DNA of 64,000 nt from Daucus carota subsp. sativus. Its lineage: Eukaryota > Streptophyta > Magnoliopsida > Apiales > Apiaceae. The notes beneath the pieces are model-generated. The model saw only the letters and a list, made by a program, of their open reading frames with translations. It ran no database searches and had not been told where the DNA came from. Shown here one piece after another: positions 39,001-49,454 of the stretch (position 1 is the first letter of the stretch; the number at the start of each line of letters is the position of its first letter). The position numbers and the translations under genes are program-made. Location of the stretch: assembly GCF_001625215.2 (NCBI RefSeq), contig NC_030385.2, positions 29,413,598 through 29,477,597 of the forward strand, read 5' to 3'.

Positions 39001-40849
39001 GCAATTTGACCAAAAGTTGCGCTTCAATAAATAAATTGCAGAAAGTTCTACTATTTTGGCACAACTTTTATACAGGAAACAGACATGCTAGTGATCCTGA
39101 GTTCAGAGCACCACGTTATAATCATTTTCGATACAGACATGAATGAGACCAGCGGAAAACCTTAACTTTAATTAGCTAGATATCACCCAACGCAATTATT
39201 TCCACGTTAGCAAATAAGTATTGATAAATCTAGTTACACAATTGCTAGTGTAACATATACTTCAAACTGCAAATCATACTTAGAGCAAGTCCAACACGTT
39301 AGGTAAACGAACTCCTTATCTAAAATTTTAAGGAATTTGGTACAAAATGGTGATCGAACATTATCCTAGTATTTCCTATAAGAATTAAGATACTCTTCTC
39401 ATTCCCTATTTATAAGGAAGCTAGAGTCGTGCCTTATATTTTTTGATGCAATCAAATATTTATTTTTCTCCTTGACATAGTTGAAGTTCAAATTCATTAT
39501 TATTATTGTTGTTGTCATAATGAGCAGCAAGTATAAGGATTGTTGTTGAAGTTGATATACAAAACATCATCGTAAATTACTAGGAGTCCTATTATTTATA
39601 ATATATGTAAAGAACACACTAGGGCACTGTTGGACTTGCTCTAATTTATCTACAAAACTTCAGGGGCCAACCTCAGGTGGATGTACTATCAACTCCTGAC
39701 CATCTTCACCTCCTAGAGTACATTCAGGCCTCCGGAATGTTGACAAAGCAGCTAGTGCGGCAATGTTGGCAGCATCAACAAGATTTCTGTTCCATTGCGA
39801 AACAGAAAAAAAAACTTAATGGTAAGCTGTAAAACTCATTAAAGAAAAACAAATAACTGGATAGCAATTGTCTTTAAGACCACATACCCCCCATTGTCTA
39901 GAATGTGAATGTCTATGCGAATGGACCACACTAACTTCCCGGTAACAACACAAAGTGACTCTGTGTCTACCGCCATGCTTTCCCTACAAAATACCTACTC
40001 ATAAGAATACCTAGTCAAAAAAAAATCACGCAAACATAAAGTGTATGCTCGGCCATAGAATCTAAAGGGACTGTTGTTAAAAAATAAATATAAATAATCG
40101 ACTGAAACACTACAAACATCATCGATTAGTGGATATTATTTGAATAAGGAATGGTACGACAGGTATAATATTCTTGTATGATACAAATAAAAAAAAAAGA
40201 ACCTTATTCCTTTTCTCCAATGTTAATATAAGCTGACAATCTCCATATGTTCCTTAAACACAGTCAACTAGGTCATTCAATTCAAATGCAGATCAAGGCA
40301 AAAACAACATACAACGATACCTTAAACCCCGGTCTATAATACGCCCCAACTCCACAGCAGACTCTCCAGGCCTCCCAGCCTCAAACGAAGGATCAGCCAT
40401 CGGCGAAAACTCAGTATATATCGAAAGCGTCCCTTCATTAGGCCTATCTCGATACGGCTGAACAAGTTGGGAAGTCACAACTCCCATAACATGAGTCTGG
40501 CCTAGTTGCACCTCCGACGAGCCATCTTCACTAAAAACAAAAATCATAACCAACTAATAACCATAATTTAACTCCCACAGTAACCACATTACTTACAACA
40601 AACAATTGCATTACAGTGAACTGAAAAATGCAATATAGATATACTGGAGAACACGGTTTTCGATATTTTTCAATTTAAATTGGTTCTCGTTGGAGCGGAA
40701 CTCTAAATATACCTTCCAAACTTGATAATGAGACGTCTATAGTCAAAAGGGCGGCGACCATCAACTCTTAGGTCAGCAAGCAACGAGGTTTTGATGAATT
40801 TCTTCTCATTGATTGTCATACGCCATGTATTAGATAATCTTTGCTCCAT
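36012..40849 (-). CDS. RRP45: Exosome complex component RRP45 (RNase PH-like; CER7 type)
   Basis: Nine exons on the minus strand join in phase to 449 residues: 40849-40713, 40530-40321, 39983-39888, 39786-39672, 38207-38127, 38008-37820, 37714-37461, 36782-36724, 36220-36012. The RNase PH fold fills about residues 1-290: LRVDGRRPFDYRRL, VQLGQTHVMGVVTSQL, YRDRPNEGTLSIYTEFSPMAD, SIRIDIHILDNGGNLVDAAN, LPIAVTFGF and AVMGGSMTATLN. RRP45 is one of six subunits in the ring of the RNA exosome, the 3'-5' decay machine of nucleus and cytoplasm. In Arabidopsis the RRP45B/CER7 copy also affects stem wax through CER3 transcript turnover. The tail is charged and ends in KPKHRRRRKASSQH, a likely nuclear signal. 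Intact. Confidence 0.92.
36369..36432. repeat. Short inverted repeat in the last RRP45 intron
   Basis: GCTGATGTCATC and GATGACATCAGC form a 12-bp perfect inverted pair about 36 bp apart. No function is known. Confidence 0.6.
38615..38642 (+). repeat. (GA)n microsatellite in an RRP45 intron
   Basis: An interrupted GA run inside the intron between 38208 and 39671. Confidence 0.9.
39283..39641. mobile_element. Tourist-like MITE inside an RRP45 intron
   Basis: Inverted ends GAGCAAGTCCAACA and TGTTGGACTTGCTC, 359 bp, flanked by TTA on the left and TAA on the right. It lies within the intron bounded by exons ending at 39672 and starting at 38207, 30 bp from the splice donor. Confidence 0.75.
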
Positions 40850-42144
40850 TAATCTGCGTTATATATCTGAAATTGAGGCGTGATTGATGCAACTGTAGTG
40901 TAATGTATGTATATGAAAGGCATAAACCTTAATTGGGGTTTTGTAGTTTGAGGGGGAACTTTGATTTTGATTGACGTCGGGTCGGGTAATTCCTCTTTGT
41001 TTTAAATTTTAATTGATGATGATGGAAGTTGGAACCCGTTCAATTCTATCGATAAAAACATTCACCAGAGTGATGAGGAAGTTTGATTTTATTTTTATTT
41101 TTATTTTTTTGAAAAAATTTTATTTTTATTTTTAAAAAACGTGATTAGAGATTTCAATTAAAAATATCGTGTATCGAGACTTGACTGTAACAGACTAATA
41201 GTATACGAGAGAATTTTTTATATATGTATTTTTCTTTAATTCTGTTCTCATCCTTATTTTTTACGTCACAGTTATATACTCCAAAAAACAAAAAGAATAA
41301 AAATATCAACCCAAAGTACCTACTACAAAATCAACTAAAATGTCATATGAGATATGATCACTGAAATAAAATATTGTTCAAAAATACCAAAAAAAAAAGT
41401 ATATACCTTATTTGATTAAATTTCTGAGAGACTCAACTCGAAAAACAATATATTTTATATATAAGATATTGTAAAGCAAATCATTTTATAAATTATCTCT
41501 AATACAAATTATCATTAAGTTCGAAAATTCTGAAAAACCATATATGCTCCATGAAATAAAATATATTACAGATTAATAATTTATTTACCACTTAATTCTA
41601 AAAAAATATAAATGCGCAAAATTTCATAAAATAAGCAATTTCTTTTTGCATATAAGAAAAGATAAACATATGCTATGTAGTAAAAAATAGTATATAGATA
41701 TGAGAAAGGGTCGTAGAAATAAGTCACTATTTACTTAAAGATAATGGGTCAAACATGATGAAGCTAGCTAGCAAAATACAATAAAATTTATAAACTAAAA
41801 ATATTGTGAGCTATTAATTAAATTCATTATTAATTAATCAAGGTTTGTGTTTTGTGTAAAAGCACCAAGGGTATTCCATATTATTTTATTTGGTAACAGA
41901 ATATGAAGAATTTTGGTATATCTCTCTAGTAGTTCGGCGAATATAAATACGAGAGATTGACTACTTTTCAATTAAGAGAATTTAATAATTTTGAACAAGT
42001 ATTAGCAAAAAAAATTTATACAACCGAATTTTAAAGTCAAAATTGACTATTTAAAAGCCGGATCAATTATCTTGTTGTAGAATAATTTGATATTAGTATG
42101 GCCGAACACAAAAGTCAAAATTGACTATTTTAACGTAGCATATA
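40850..42144. other. Upstream flank of the RRP45 gene and AT-rich spacer
   Basis: The RRP45 promoter and leader should lie within about 40850-41050. The rest is very AT-rich and nothing else was recognised. Confidence 0.4.
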
Positions 42145-42425
42145 CTCCCTCCGTCCCACCCAATTGTTTACATTGGGTTTGGGCACGGAGGTTAAGAAAT
42201 ATGTATAAAGTAGTGAAAAAGAGGAAGAAAAGTGGGTGAAGTGGTGGGACCCATCGATTTTTAATATATAAAAGAGAGATAGTGGAGTAAAAGTAGTGTG
42301 AAAAGGAAGGAAAAGTGATAAAGTGGTGGGACCCATTAACTATTTTGGGAAAGTTTTGTAATGTAAAGAAATGGATGAGACGTCCAAAAGAGGTAACTGT
42401 AAAGAACCTGGTGGGACGGAGGGAG
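42145..42425. mobile_element. Stowaway-like MITE, same subfamily as 24479-24759, inverse orientation
   Basis: Ends CTCCCTCCGTCCCACCC and GGTGGGACGGAGGGAG, flanked by TA. It shares GTGGTGGGACCCAT blocks with the 24.5-kb copy. Confidence 0.9.
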
Positions 42426-42523
42426 TAATAACTTAACATTAGCGTGGATCCATTTCATAAATCACAATTAGAGTATGTTCAACGGTGTTATCTAAAATAG
42501 TGGGCTAAATTGAACATATTAGC

Positions 42524-42745
42524 CGTTTGTTTAATGGAAGCAGAAGCTGCTTCCGGCTTCTGCTTCTTTTGATCCGTTTGTGTAAAAAAGTAGAAGCACT
42601 TTTAAGAAGCTGAGAATGTTAGCTTCTCTCTTACAGCTTCTGCTTCTTTTCCAAACACTTTATTAACTTATTTACTTCTCACTTCTGTTCTACTTATCTA
42701 ATTTAAGCAAGAAGTCACTTCTTTAAACTTGCCCAAACGGCCCCA
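42524..42745. mobile_element. MITE, GGCCGTTTGG family (copy 3)
   Basis: Starts AGCCGTTTGTTTAATGG and ends GCCCAAACGGCCCC, with 'cagaagctgcttccggcttctg' arms. Part of a cluster of three related copies between 42.5 and 44.3 kb. Confidence 0.75.
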
Positions 42746-42982
42746 TGAAAGTGTTTGGGAACAAGAAAGAAGCACTTTGAAGTTGCTTCTGTTTTTCTTA
42801 ATCTAGTTGTGTAAAAAGCCAGAAACATTTATAAAAAATTGAGAATGCTATCTTTTGTTCCACGACTTCTACTTCTTTTCTAAACACTTTAATCACTTAT
42901 AAGTTTTAGCTTACTTCGTAATTCTAATCCACTTCTTTACTTTAAGAAAGAAACACTTTTTTAAGTTAACCCAAATGATCTC
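42746..42982. mobile_element. MITE, GGCCGTTTGG family (copy 4, abutting copy 3)
   Basis: Starts AAAGTGTTTGGGAACAAG and ends TAACCCAAATGATCTC, keeping the same inner order (AATTGAGAATGCTA, TTTTCTAAACACTTTA) as copy 3. More diverged. Placed head-to-tail next to copy 3. Confidence 0.65.
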
Positions 42983-43228
42983 TATGTAAAATTTGTTTCG
43001 ATGATGTTAGGTATATTAGTTGGTTATATTCTGAAAATTGTATGTTTTGATTTTTTATTATTATAAAGAAAATATATTATTTTAATATAATAATAAATGA
43101 TGCGAAATATTGTTACATATGTTTAGTGAGGTTGAACAAATATTGTCAAGAAGTTGACAGACAATAATAGATAAAGATTTTGTTATACTAAAGTGATAAA
43201 CTTTGTATATACTCCCGTATTTATGAAT

Positions 43229-43422
43229 CGGTTTGGGTAGTGTGTGCCCATGGGCACATGCTAAGCGCAGAAATTATTGTATTTGGGAGATTTTGATTGG
43301 TGTGGTTGGTGTATTTGCAGGGGGGGTCCACCATTATCATGAGATAGGAGCCAATCAAAATGATCCAAGCACAAAATTTTCCGCGCTTAGTATGTGCTCA
43401 TGGGCACACCATAGAAAAACCG
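43229..43422. mobile_element. Mutator-like MITE with 9-bp target duplication
   Basis: A 194-bp element between perfect copies of TTTATGAAT (43220-43228 and 43423-43431). Inverted arms run from CGGTTTGGGTAGTGTGTGCC to ACACCATAGAAAAACCG and include a GTGCCCATGGGCAC palindrome. A 9-bp duplication points to the Mutator superfamily. Confidence 0.85.
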
Positions 43423-43527
43423 TTTATGAATATGGTTTCACATGTCACGTAGATTCTAGCGAAGGAGTTTGTGGGGGTTAAAAATGTTGTCAGAATGTGA
43501 AATATAAACTAGTATTGAATTTTCTAT

Positions 43528-43718
43528 AGTGTGTCCGTGGGCACACAATAGTCACTAACTCTCATGAAAATACTAGCTTTTGATTGGTGGATGAGTAATA
43601 AATGTTAATGATCCTCCTGCATTCACATCAATTTCACCAATCAAAACAAGCCTTTTTCATGAAATTACGTGCTTATTGTGTGCGCTTGGGCACATATTAG
43701 AAAGACCGAACTAATAAT
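43528..43718. mobile_element. Second Mutator-like MITE of the same family
   Basis: Arms TTTCTATAGTGTGTCCGTGG and GCACATATTAGAAAGACC correspond to those of the 43229-43422 element. Flanks AACTAGTAT and AACTAATAA agree at 7 of 9 positions, a probable aged duplication. Borders are approximate. Confidence 0.65.
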
Positions 43719-44077
43719 ATAAGCAATATTCAATATTAAAACCCTAGGGGCAAGGCGGCGAGGGACAGTAGTTCTAAAGTACTCCTGGACCATCTCTCTC
43801 ACATTTTGTAAAACTGGACCCGATTGGCCCTTTTTGTATCTTGTTCATGGATATCCAGTACTTAATTATTGAATTTCAAAACTGTTCCAACTTGCCTACT
43901 CCAGATTCTGATCCCCACTGATATACAAAGTTACAAACTGCTACAATAGCCCAAAAAAGAAAGAGAAGAAATGTCTGTGAAGATGGACAACATCTATGTA
44001 TACTTTCTTATACTTACATTTAGTAAACAGTCGTAGAATCCAGTAATCCCTCTTTTCTATTCATTTTCATATAGAGT

Positions 44078-44298
44078 ACGTTTGGGTTATGTTAAAATAA
44101 GTGACTTTTTGCTCGAATGGAAGAAGTGAAGAAGAAGTGAGAATTAAATAAGTTAATAAAATGTTTGGAAAAGAAGAAGAAGCTCTGAGAGAAAAACTAG
44201 CATTTTCAGATTCTTAAAAGTGCTTCTACTTATTTACACAAACAGATGAAGAAAAAGCACAAGTCAGAAGCCGGCTTCTGCTAAACAAACAAGCACAT
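44078..44298. mobile_element. MITE, GGCCGTTTGG family (copy 5)
   Basis: Starts ACGTTTGGGTTATG and ends GGCTTCTGCTAAACAAACAA, with the shared 'aaatgtttggaaaagaag' block. Its right end touches the target site of the large Mutator-like element that starts at 44309. Confidence 0.7.
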
Positions 44299-44308
44299 AG
44301 TCATTTTG

Positions 44309-44515
44309 GGCTCCCTTACAAAAGTAATCAGTTCAAACGTAAAGTTTTCAAAACTAACCAGCCTACGTTCAACTTTTCAAAACTAACCAGCCTAATTCAT
44401 TCAAAGTCGGGCGACCCAAACTGAGTTTTTTCCCGTGTACAGGTCGCCCTCGTCAGGGGCGACCCCCATTGTCTTCTCCACCGTGCAGGACGCCTTCCCC
44501 AGGGGCGACCCCTGC
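44309..44515 (+). repeat. Left terminal inverted repeat of the Mutator-like element
   Basis: Holds two tandem 28-29 bp units ending TTTTCAAAACTAACCAGCCT and a GC-rich hairpin GGTCGCCC..GGGCGACC at about 44445-44466. The same parts recur in the right end. Confidence 0.85.
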
Positions 44516-44777
44516 TGTAAAAACATGACGTGGTCGACCCTATCACGGGCGATCACCTGTCCAACTTTTTCACTTAAAAACCCAGCCGAAGCCACAGAAC
44601 ACACACAACAGTCACACACAAAATACACACAGCATTCATACGGCCGAAGTGAAAGAAAAAAGGAGAAGAGAAAAGAGAGAAAAGAGGGAGAAGAGGGAGA
44701 GAATAGAGGTCGCCCGAGGCTCACAATCGAGATTTAGCGCGGCTTAATACCAAATCAAATCCGAAATCTTATTTAAG

Positions 44778-46047
44778 GTACAATCTCGATCCTCTCTAAA
44801 TTAGTGTATATATATATAATGACTTGATTTGGATTAATTTGTTGTTTGATTAGCTTGAGTTGCATGTTATAAGATCGGTTAGTTTAATGATTGTGGCTTG
44901 AGATTTGTTATTACATTTGGATTTTTAAATTTGTTAAATATTTTTAAGATTTATAATTGAAATTAAGGCTAATTTATAGATCTGATATGTTGGAATTTTA
45001 GATTTTGTGCATGTTAGATTTGTAGGCAGTAATTTAATTTAGTTGGAAACAAAAATTATAATATAATATTCGAAATAAAATCAAAATATTAAGAGCATAA
45101 AATAATTGATTGGAATTATTTGAAATATGTTGGAATTTTAGATTTTGTAGGTAGAAATTTAATTTGAAATGAAGAGAATTAAATTTGAAATAAAATATAA
45201 TATTCGAATTAAAAATATATAAATATATATATATATATATATGCTAGAATAAAATAAAATATATTGAGAATTAAAAAAATTTGAAATAAAATAAAATATT
45301 CGAATTAAAAAGATATTAATAGCTTATATTAAAAAATTCGATTTATATTAATATTATTAGCATAAAACAAAATTATATTAAAATTCGATTTATAATAATA
45401 AAAATTTGAAATAAAACAAAATAATCGAATTAAAATAAAAAATTCGAATTATATTAATAAAAATCTTAATTATATTAATAAATAATTCGAATATATTAAA
45501 TTTTCTATAAAATAAGATATATATGAAATTTTGAGAATTAGAATATTTATGAAATTAAGAGAATTAAAATAAATAGGAAATTCGAACAAAAATTAATTTA
45601 AGATACGATCTCGATTCTCTCTAAATTAGTGCGTATATATATATAATGACTTGATTTGGATTAATTTGTTGTTTGATTAGCTTGAGTTGCATGTTATAAG
45701 ATCGGTTAGTTTATTGATTGTGGCTTGAGATTTGTTATAATTGAAATTAAGGCTAATTTATTGATTTGATATGTGTGCATGTTAGATTTTGTAGGTAGTA
45801 ATTTAATTTAGTTAGAAACAAAAATTATAATATAATATTCGAAATAAAATCAAAATATTAAGAGCATAAAAAATTGATTTGAATTATTTGAAATATGTTG
45901 GAATTTTAGATTTTATAGGTAGAAATTTAATTTGAAATGAAGAGAATGAAATTTGAAATTTAATAATATTATGTTGGAATAAGATTTTGTATATATACAA
46001 AAGCTTTGAATTCGAATTATAAATATATTTGAAATTTGTTGGCACAG
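44778..46047 (+). other. Probable leader intron of the PMD gene with internal duplication
   Basis: A donor AAG|GTACAA at 44778 and an acceptor GGCACAG at 46047 would place the splice directly before the ATG. Within it the sequence from about 44775 to 45180 is repeated at about 45602-45960 ('tctctctaaattagtg', 'gagttgcatgttataagatc'). The stretch between is very AT-rich. Splicing is inferred. Confidence 0.5.
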
Positions 46048-48192
46048 ATGGATCCTGCAGCTTATCATCCCGGGCCGGTCAACGGCACTTTGTTGACATT
46101 GCAGGACACGCATAGGTCCACTTTTGTGTGGAACAGTAGTAAGGTAATGACTTGATGGACTGCTGTTTATTAAAGTTAATGTTTGCTTCACTATAAACTG
46201 CTGACAAGTTCATGTATTTTTAATTGCAGGACCTTCATGATCTTAGAGTCAGGACGAACTTCGGTGAGTACTGGAATGTAGTTGATCAAACCAGGCCGCC
46301 TCAGGCGATAATGGATGATATTAATGATGCGGGCTTTGAGTGGGTGTTCAAGTTGGGTCAGGTCAAACATGACAGGGGCTTGATCACTGCTTTTATCGAG
46401 AGGTGGCGTCCAGAGACGCACACTTTTCATCTACCTTTCGGGGAGGCCACCATTACACTGGAGGATGTCCATCACATTCTCGGGTTACGAACCACTGGCC
46501 GGCCATTTATTCTACATGGCTTCACCACCACAGCTCGCCAGAGGAAGGACATGATACGCGATCTTCTTGGACTGACTCCCGAGCAGGGTGATGTGAGGAA
46601 GAACTGCTTGAGGATCGGTTGGTTGATTGGTAACTTTGGCAATTGTGCCCGGTTGGACGAGGCAGCGGAGGATTTTGATGCGCAGACTATCTTTCACATC
46701 AGGGCACACCTACTATGTGTTATTGGATCGTTGTTTCCTGATAGCAGCGGGAACTATGTGAATCTCAACCTCCTTTGGATGCTACGTGACTTGCAGAGCG
46801 TGGATGGTTATAGCTGGGGGAGTGCTGTTCTTGCATACCTTTATAGGAAGATGTGCGATTCCACCCATAAAGTCGCAACCGACTTCGTTGGATACGCCAC
46901 GTTAGTACAGGTACGCATTTACTATCATTTTATTTATCAAGTTTTTCTTCATATATATTTTGATGTGCACATATATGTATGTACCTTCACACTAGGTGTG
47001 GATATACGAGCGGTTCCCTACATTAGCTCCCCGACACACGGCCACACCCCTGATTACCTACCCACTTGCGCTAAGGTTTGTAATATGCTACTCTTCTCGT
47101 AATCGCAATAAGTTTGTATATCCTCCAGTTTGTGCACATGTACTAGTTCACACGTATAATATAAACATTTTGTTGTAGGTGGACAGGGCCGTTTACCCGT
47201 ACTGAGGTGCCGCACGGTCAGCGTCGTATCACCCGGTACGAGCTGGATAACATGATTGAGGCAAATTTTCGGTGGAGGCCGTATGCAGATTTAGATGACG
47301 AGCATCAGCCTGAGTATGATTTGTACCTGCGTTGGACTGCTACTACGCCTTTGATGTACATGGCCTATGTCGAGTGGTGTTATACTGATAGGGTGACGAG
47401 GCAGTTCGGGTTCGTGCAGGACATACCCACATCCTCTCCACGTGCGAATCATAGTAACCTGCACGACATTGTGAACGAGGCCATTAACTGGGAGGGCGCC
47501 AGGGAGTCTCACACTCGTCTATGGGATAGGTCCCTTGACCGAGCTCTTACATCTCCCCCACTCATGTTTGGCGAGGGTTGCACTGCGGCATACATGCCTT
47601 GGTTTCTTGCAGTGACACGTAGATACATTGTAAACCCTGTCTATTGGAGGACTGCAGAGGCTTTCCAGGGCACACAGGGCGCCACACAGGCACTGGTAAA
47701 CTCCCTTGTAACTGTTCTTCTAACTTCCTTCCATTATTATGCTAGCTTATTTCTATATGTTCTGTTATAACTATTCTTCATCTGATTATGTCTTCACATG
47801 GCTGTTAACAGGAGGATCAGCTTCTAGATATGGAGAGTGCCATTGACCCTGCTACCTTGGATCTTGATCGGGCACAGAGGATTGTACAGGGGTTGTTAGG
47901 ACGTTTTAGGGGTTCAAGAAACCCTAGCAGACACATAGGACGACCACCAGTTACACCAGTTGAGCCGGAGGCAGGCACGTACTACACTCACGTGGCCAGT
48001 AGTAGCTCAGATAGGGGAGGTTGGTCACACCTGGATGTCACTTCTTCTTCGCCGGTTGGGGATGTAGCGGGTACTTCTAGGGCGGATAGATGGGGCTCCT
48101 GGTCCGAGTCGACGGTCCGGCCATCTACATATGCAGGGGATGACTACGAGGGTGGTCCACGTGGCTTTACGGTCAGATTAGAGGATGACTAG
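46048..48192 (+). CDS. Plant mobile domain (PMD) protein, MAIN-like / 'phosphatase 7 long form homolog' type
   Basis: Five exons join in phase (46048-46143, 46230-46910, 46996-47075, 47179-47695, 47812-48192) to 584 residues. The PMD (aminotransferase-like, PF10536 type) covers about residues 45-430: FEWVFKLGQVKHDRGLITAF, FIERWRPETHTFHLPFGEAT, ITLEDVHHILGLRTTGRPF, then DLQSVDGYSWGSAVLAYLYR, LALRWTGPFTRTEVPHGQ and a WTATTPLMYMAYVEWCYTDR block. PMD proteins occur in transposons and as domesticated genes such as MAIN and MAIL1, which act in transposon silencing and genome stability. The gene sits wholly inside the Mutator-like element. The frame ends at a TAG at 48190 and would continue in frame for 132 more residues. 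Confidence 0.88.
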
Positions 48193-48195
48193 GAC

Positions 48196-48591
48196 ATGTC
48201 TGCTGAGGGTCAGTCGCAGGAGTCATACCAGTTCCAGGATGCAGATGCTTATCGTCCTGACATGTCTTTCCTGAGGGATCAGTACACCACACCACCGCCA
48301 AAGGTCCCGGTGCCGTCATTTGCTAGCCAGTCCTACATCTTCGGGGCACCCGCGTTTCCATTCGCACCGCCACCAGTGAGGTTCACTCCTACTCCTATAC
48401 AGATGTCCACTTTTGCTTCGTACACTGGTGAGAGTAGTCCATGGGCGCCCCCCAGCACAGCAGTACCAGGGCACTCCGAGGCCGAGGAGCAACCTGAGGA
48501 TGGGCATCGACAGCAGCCACCTAGAGCTGCGAAGGGAAAGGGTCGAAGATGTCACACTGGAAGCCACATCTTCGGCCATAAGAAGAAGTAG
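48196..48591 (+). pseudogene. Cut-off C-terminal tail of the PMD protein
   Basis: An in-frame continuation of the PMD gene after a single TAG: 131 codons, rich in Pro/Ser/Gln, ending with a basic segment AKGKGRRCHTGSHIFGHKKK. Low-complexity, basic tails of this sort are usual at the end of transposon-borne PMD proteins, so this was most likely one frame. It could instead be read from its own ATG at 48196, reached by readthrough, or be a separate short protein; no evidence favours those. Confidence 0.7.
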
Positions 48592-49019
48592 GATTTCCCT
48601 CGTATGTAGTTTGTTTATGGTTATGTACCTGACCATGTACTCGTACGTTTTTATTTCTTGATCTGATTATGTACTCTTAGTCTAGTAGATCGGTTGTTAC
48701 GTTATTATGCAGTTCTTGTGCTTTTCTTCATTCTTATGTCATAATGTTTTATAATGATTCAAGCATTGAAATTCATATGGACAATAAAGGAAACCTAACA
48801 TAACATAATAAACGACAGAACACTAAAACACATACACATGTTGATCTTTCTCGAAACCAGTAAAACTGACTTTATTTTGACTAAACTTTACATATATCAA
48901 ATAACTGAAAAAAATAATATAAAATTTATCAGATGTTATATGTAACTTTCAGATTTTAAATGCAACTTTCAGATTTTAAATTTATCAGATTTATATGCAA
49001 CTTTCAGATTTTAAATTAA

Positions 49020-49320
49020 ATTTATTGGATAATCGGAGATTAATCAGAGTAATTAATCGGATCATTAATCGTAATCAATTTAATATTATTTTTTTAATTA
49101 TATATATATATATATATTAATATAATAAAAACTACTTTAATTTATGTGTTTTGTCATTTCCGTGCCTTTTTGTTTTATTTCAAATTATATTTAAATTTTT
49201 TTTAAAAAAATTACTTTTTAATTTTAAATTTTTAAAATTTTCCCGATTAATCGGCGACCGAACAGCGATTAATTGGCGATTAATCCCGATTAATCGCCGA
49301 CTTTTAGAACACTGGTGCTA
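49020..49320. repeat. CGATTAATC-rich dispersed repeat inside the Mutator-like element
   Basis: Repeated variants of 'cggagattaatc' and 'ggcgattaatcccgattaatcg', like the 35.3-kb copy. Its presence inside the element suggests an older insertion or an acquired fragment. Confidence 0.6.
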
Positions 49321-49454
49321 AGATATATATTATTTCATGTTATTAATTATATTTATTTCACAAAACAAATAATATTTGATTTTAAATAAAATATTTAATA
49401 TATAATACAATAAAAAATTAATTGCGTACATACGATTTTTGGAAAAAAGATCAA

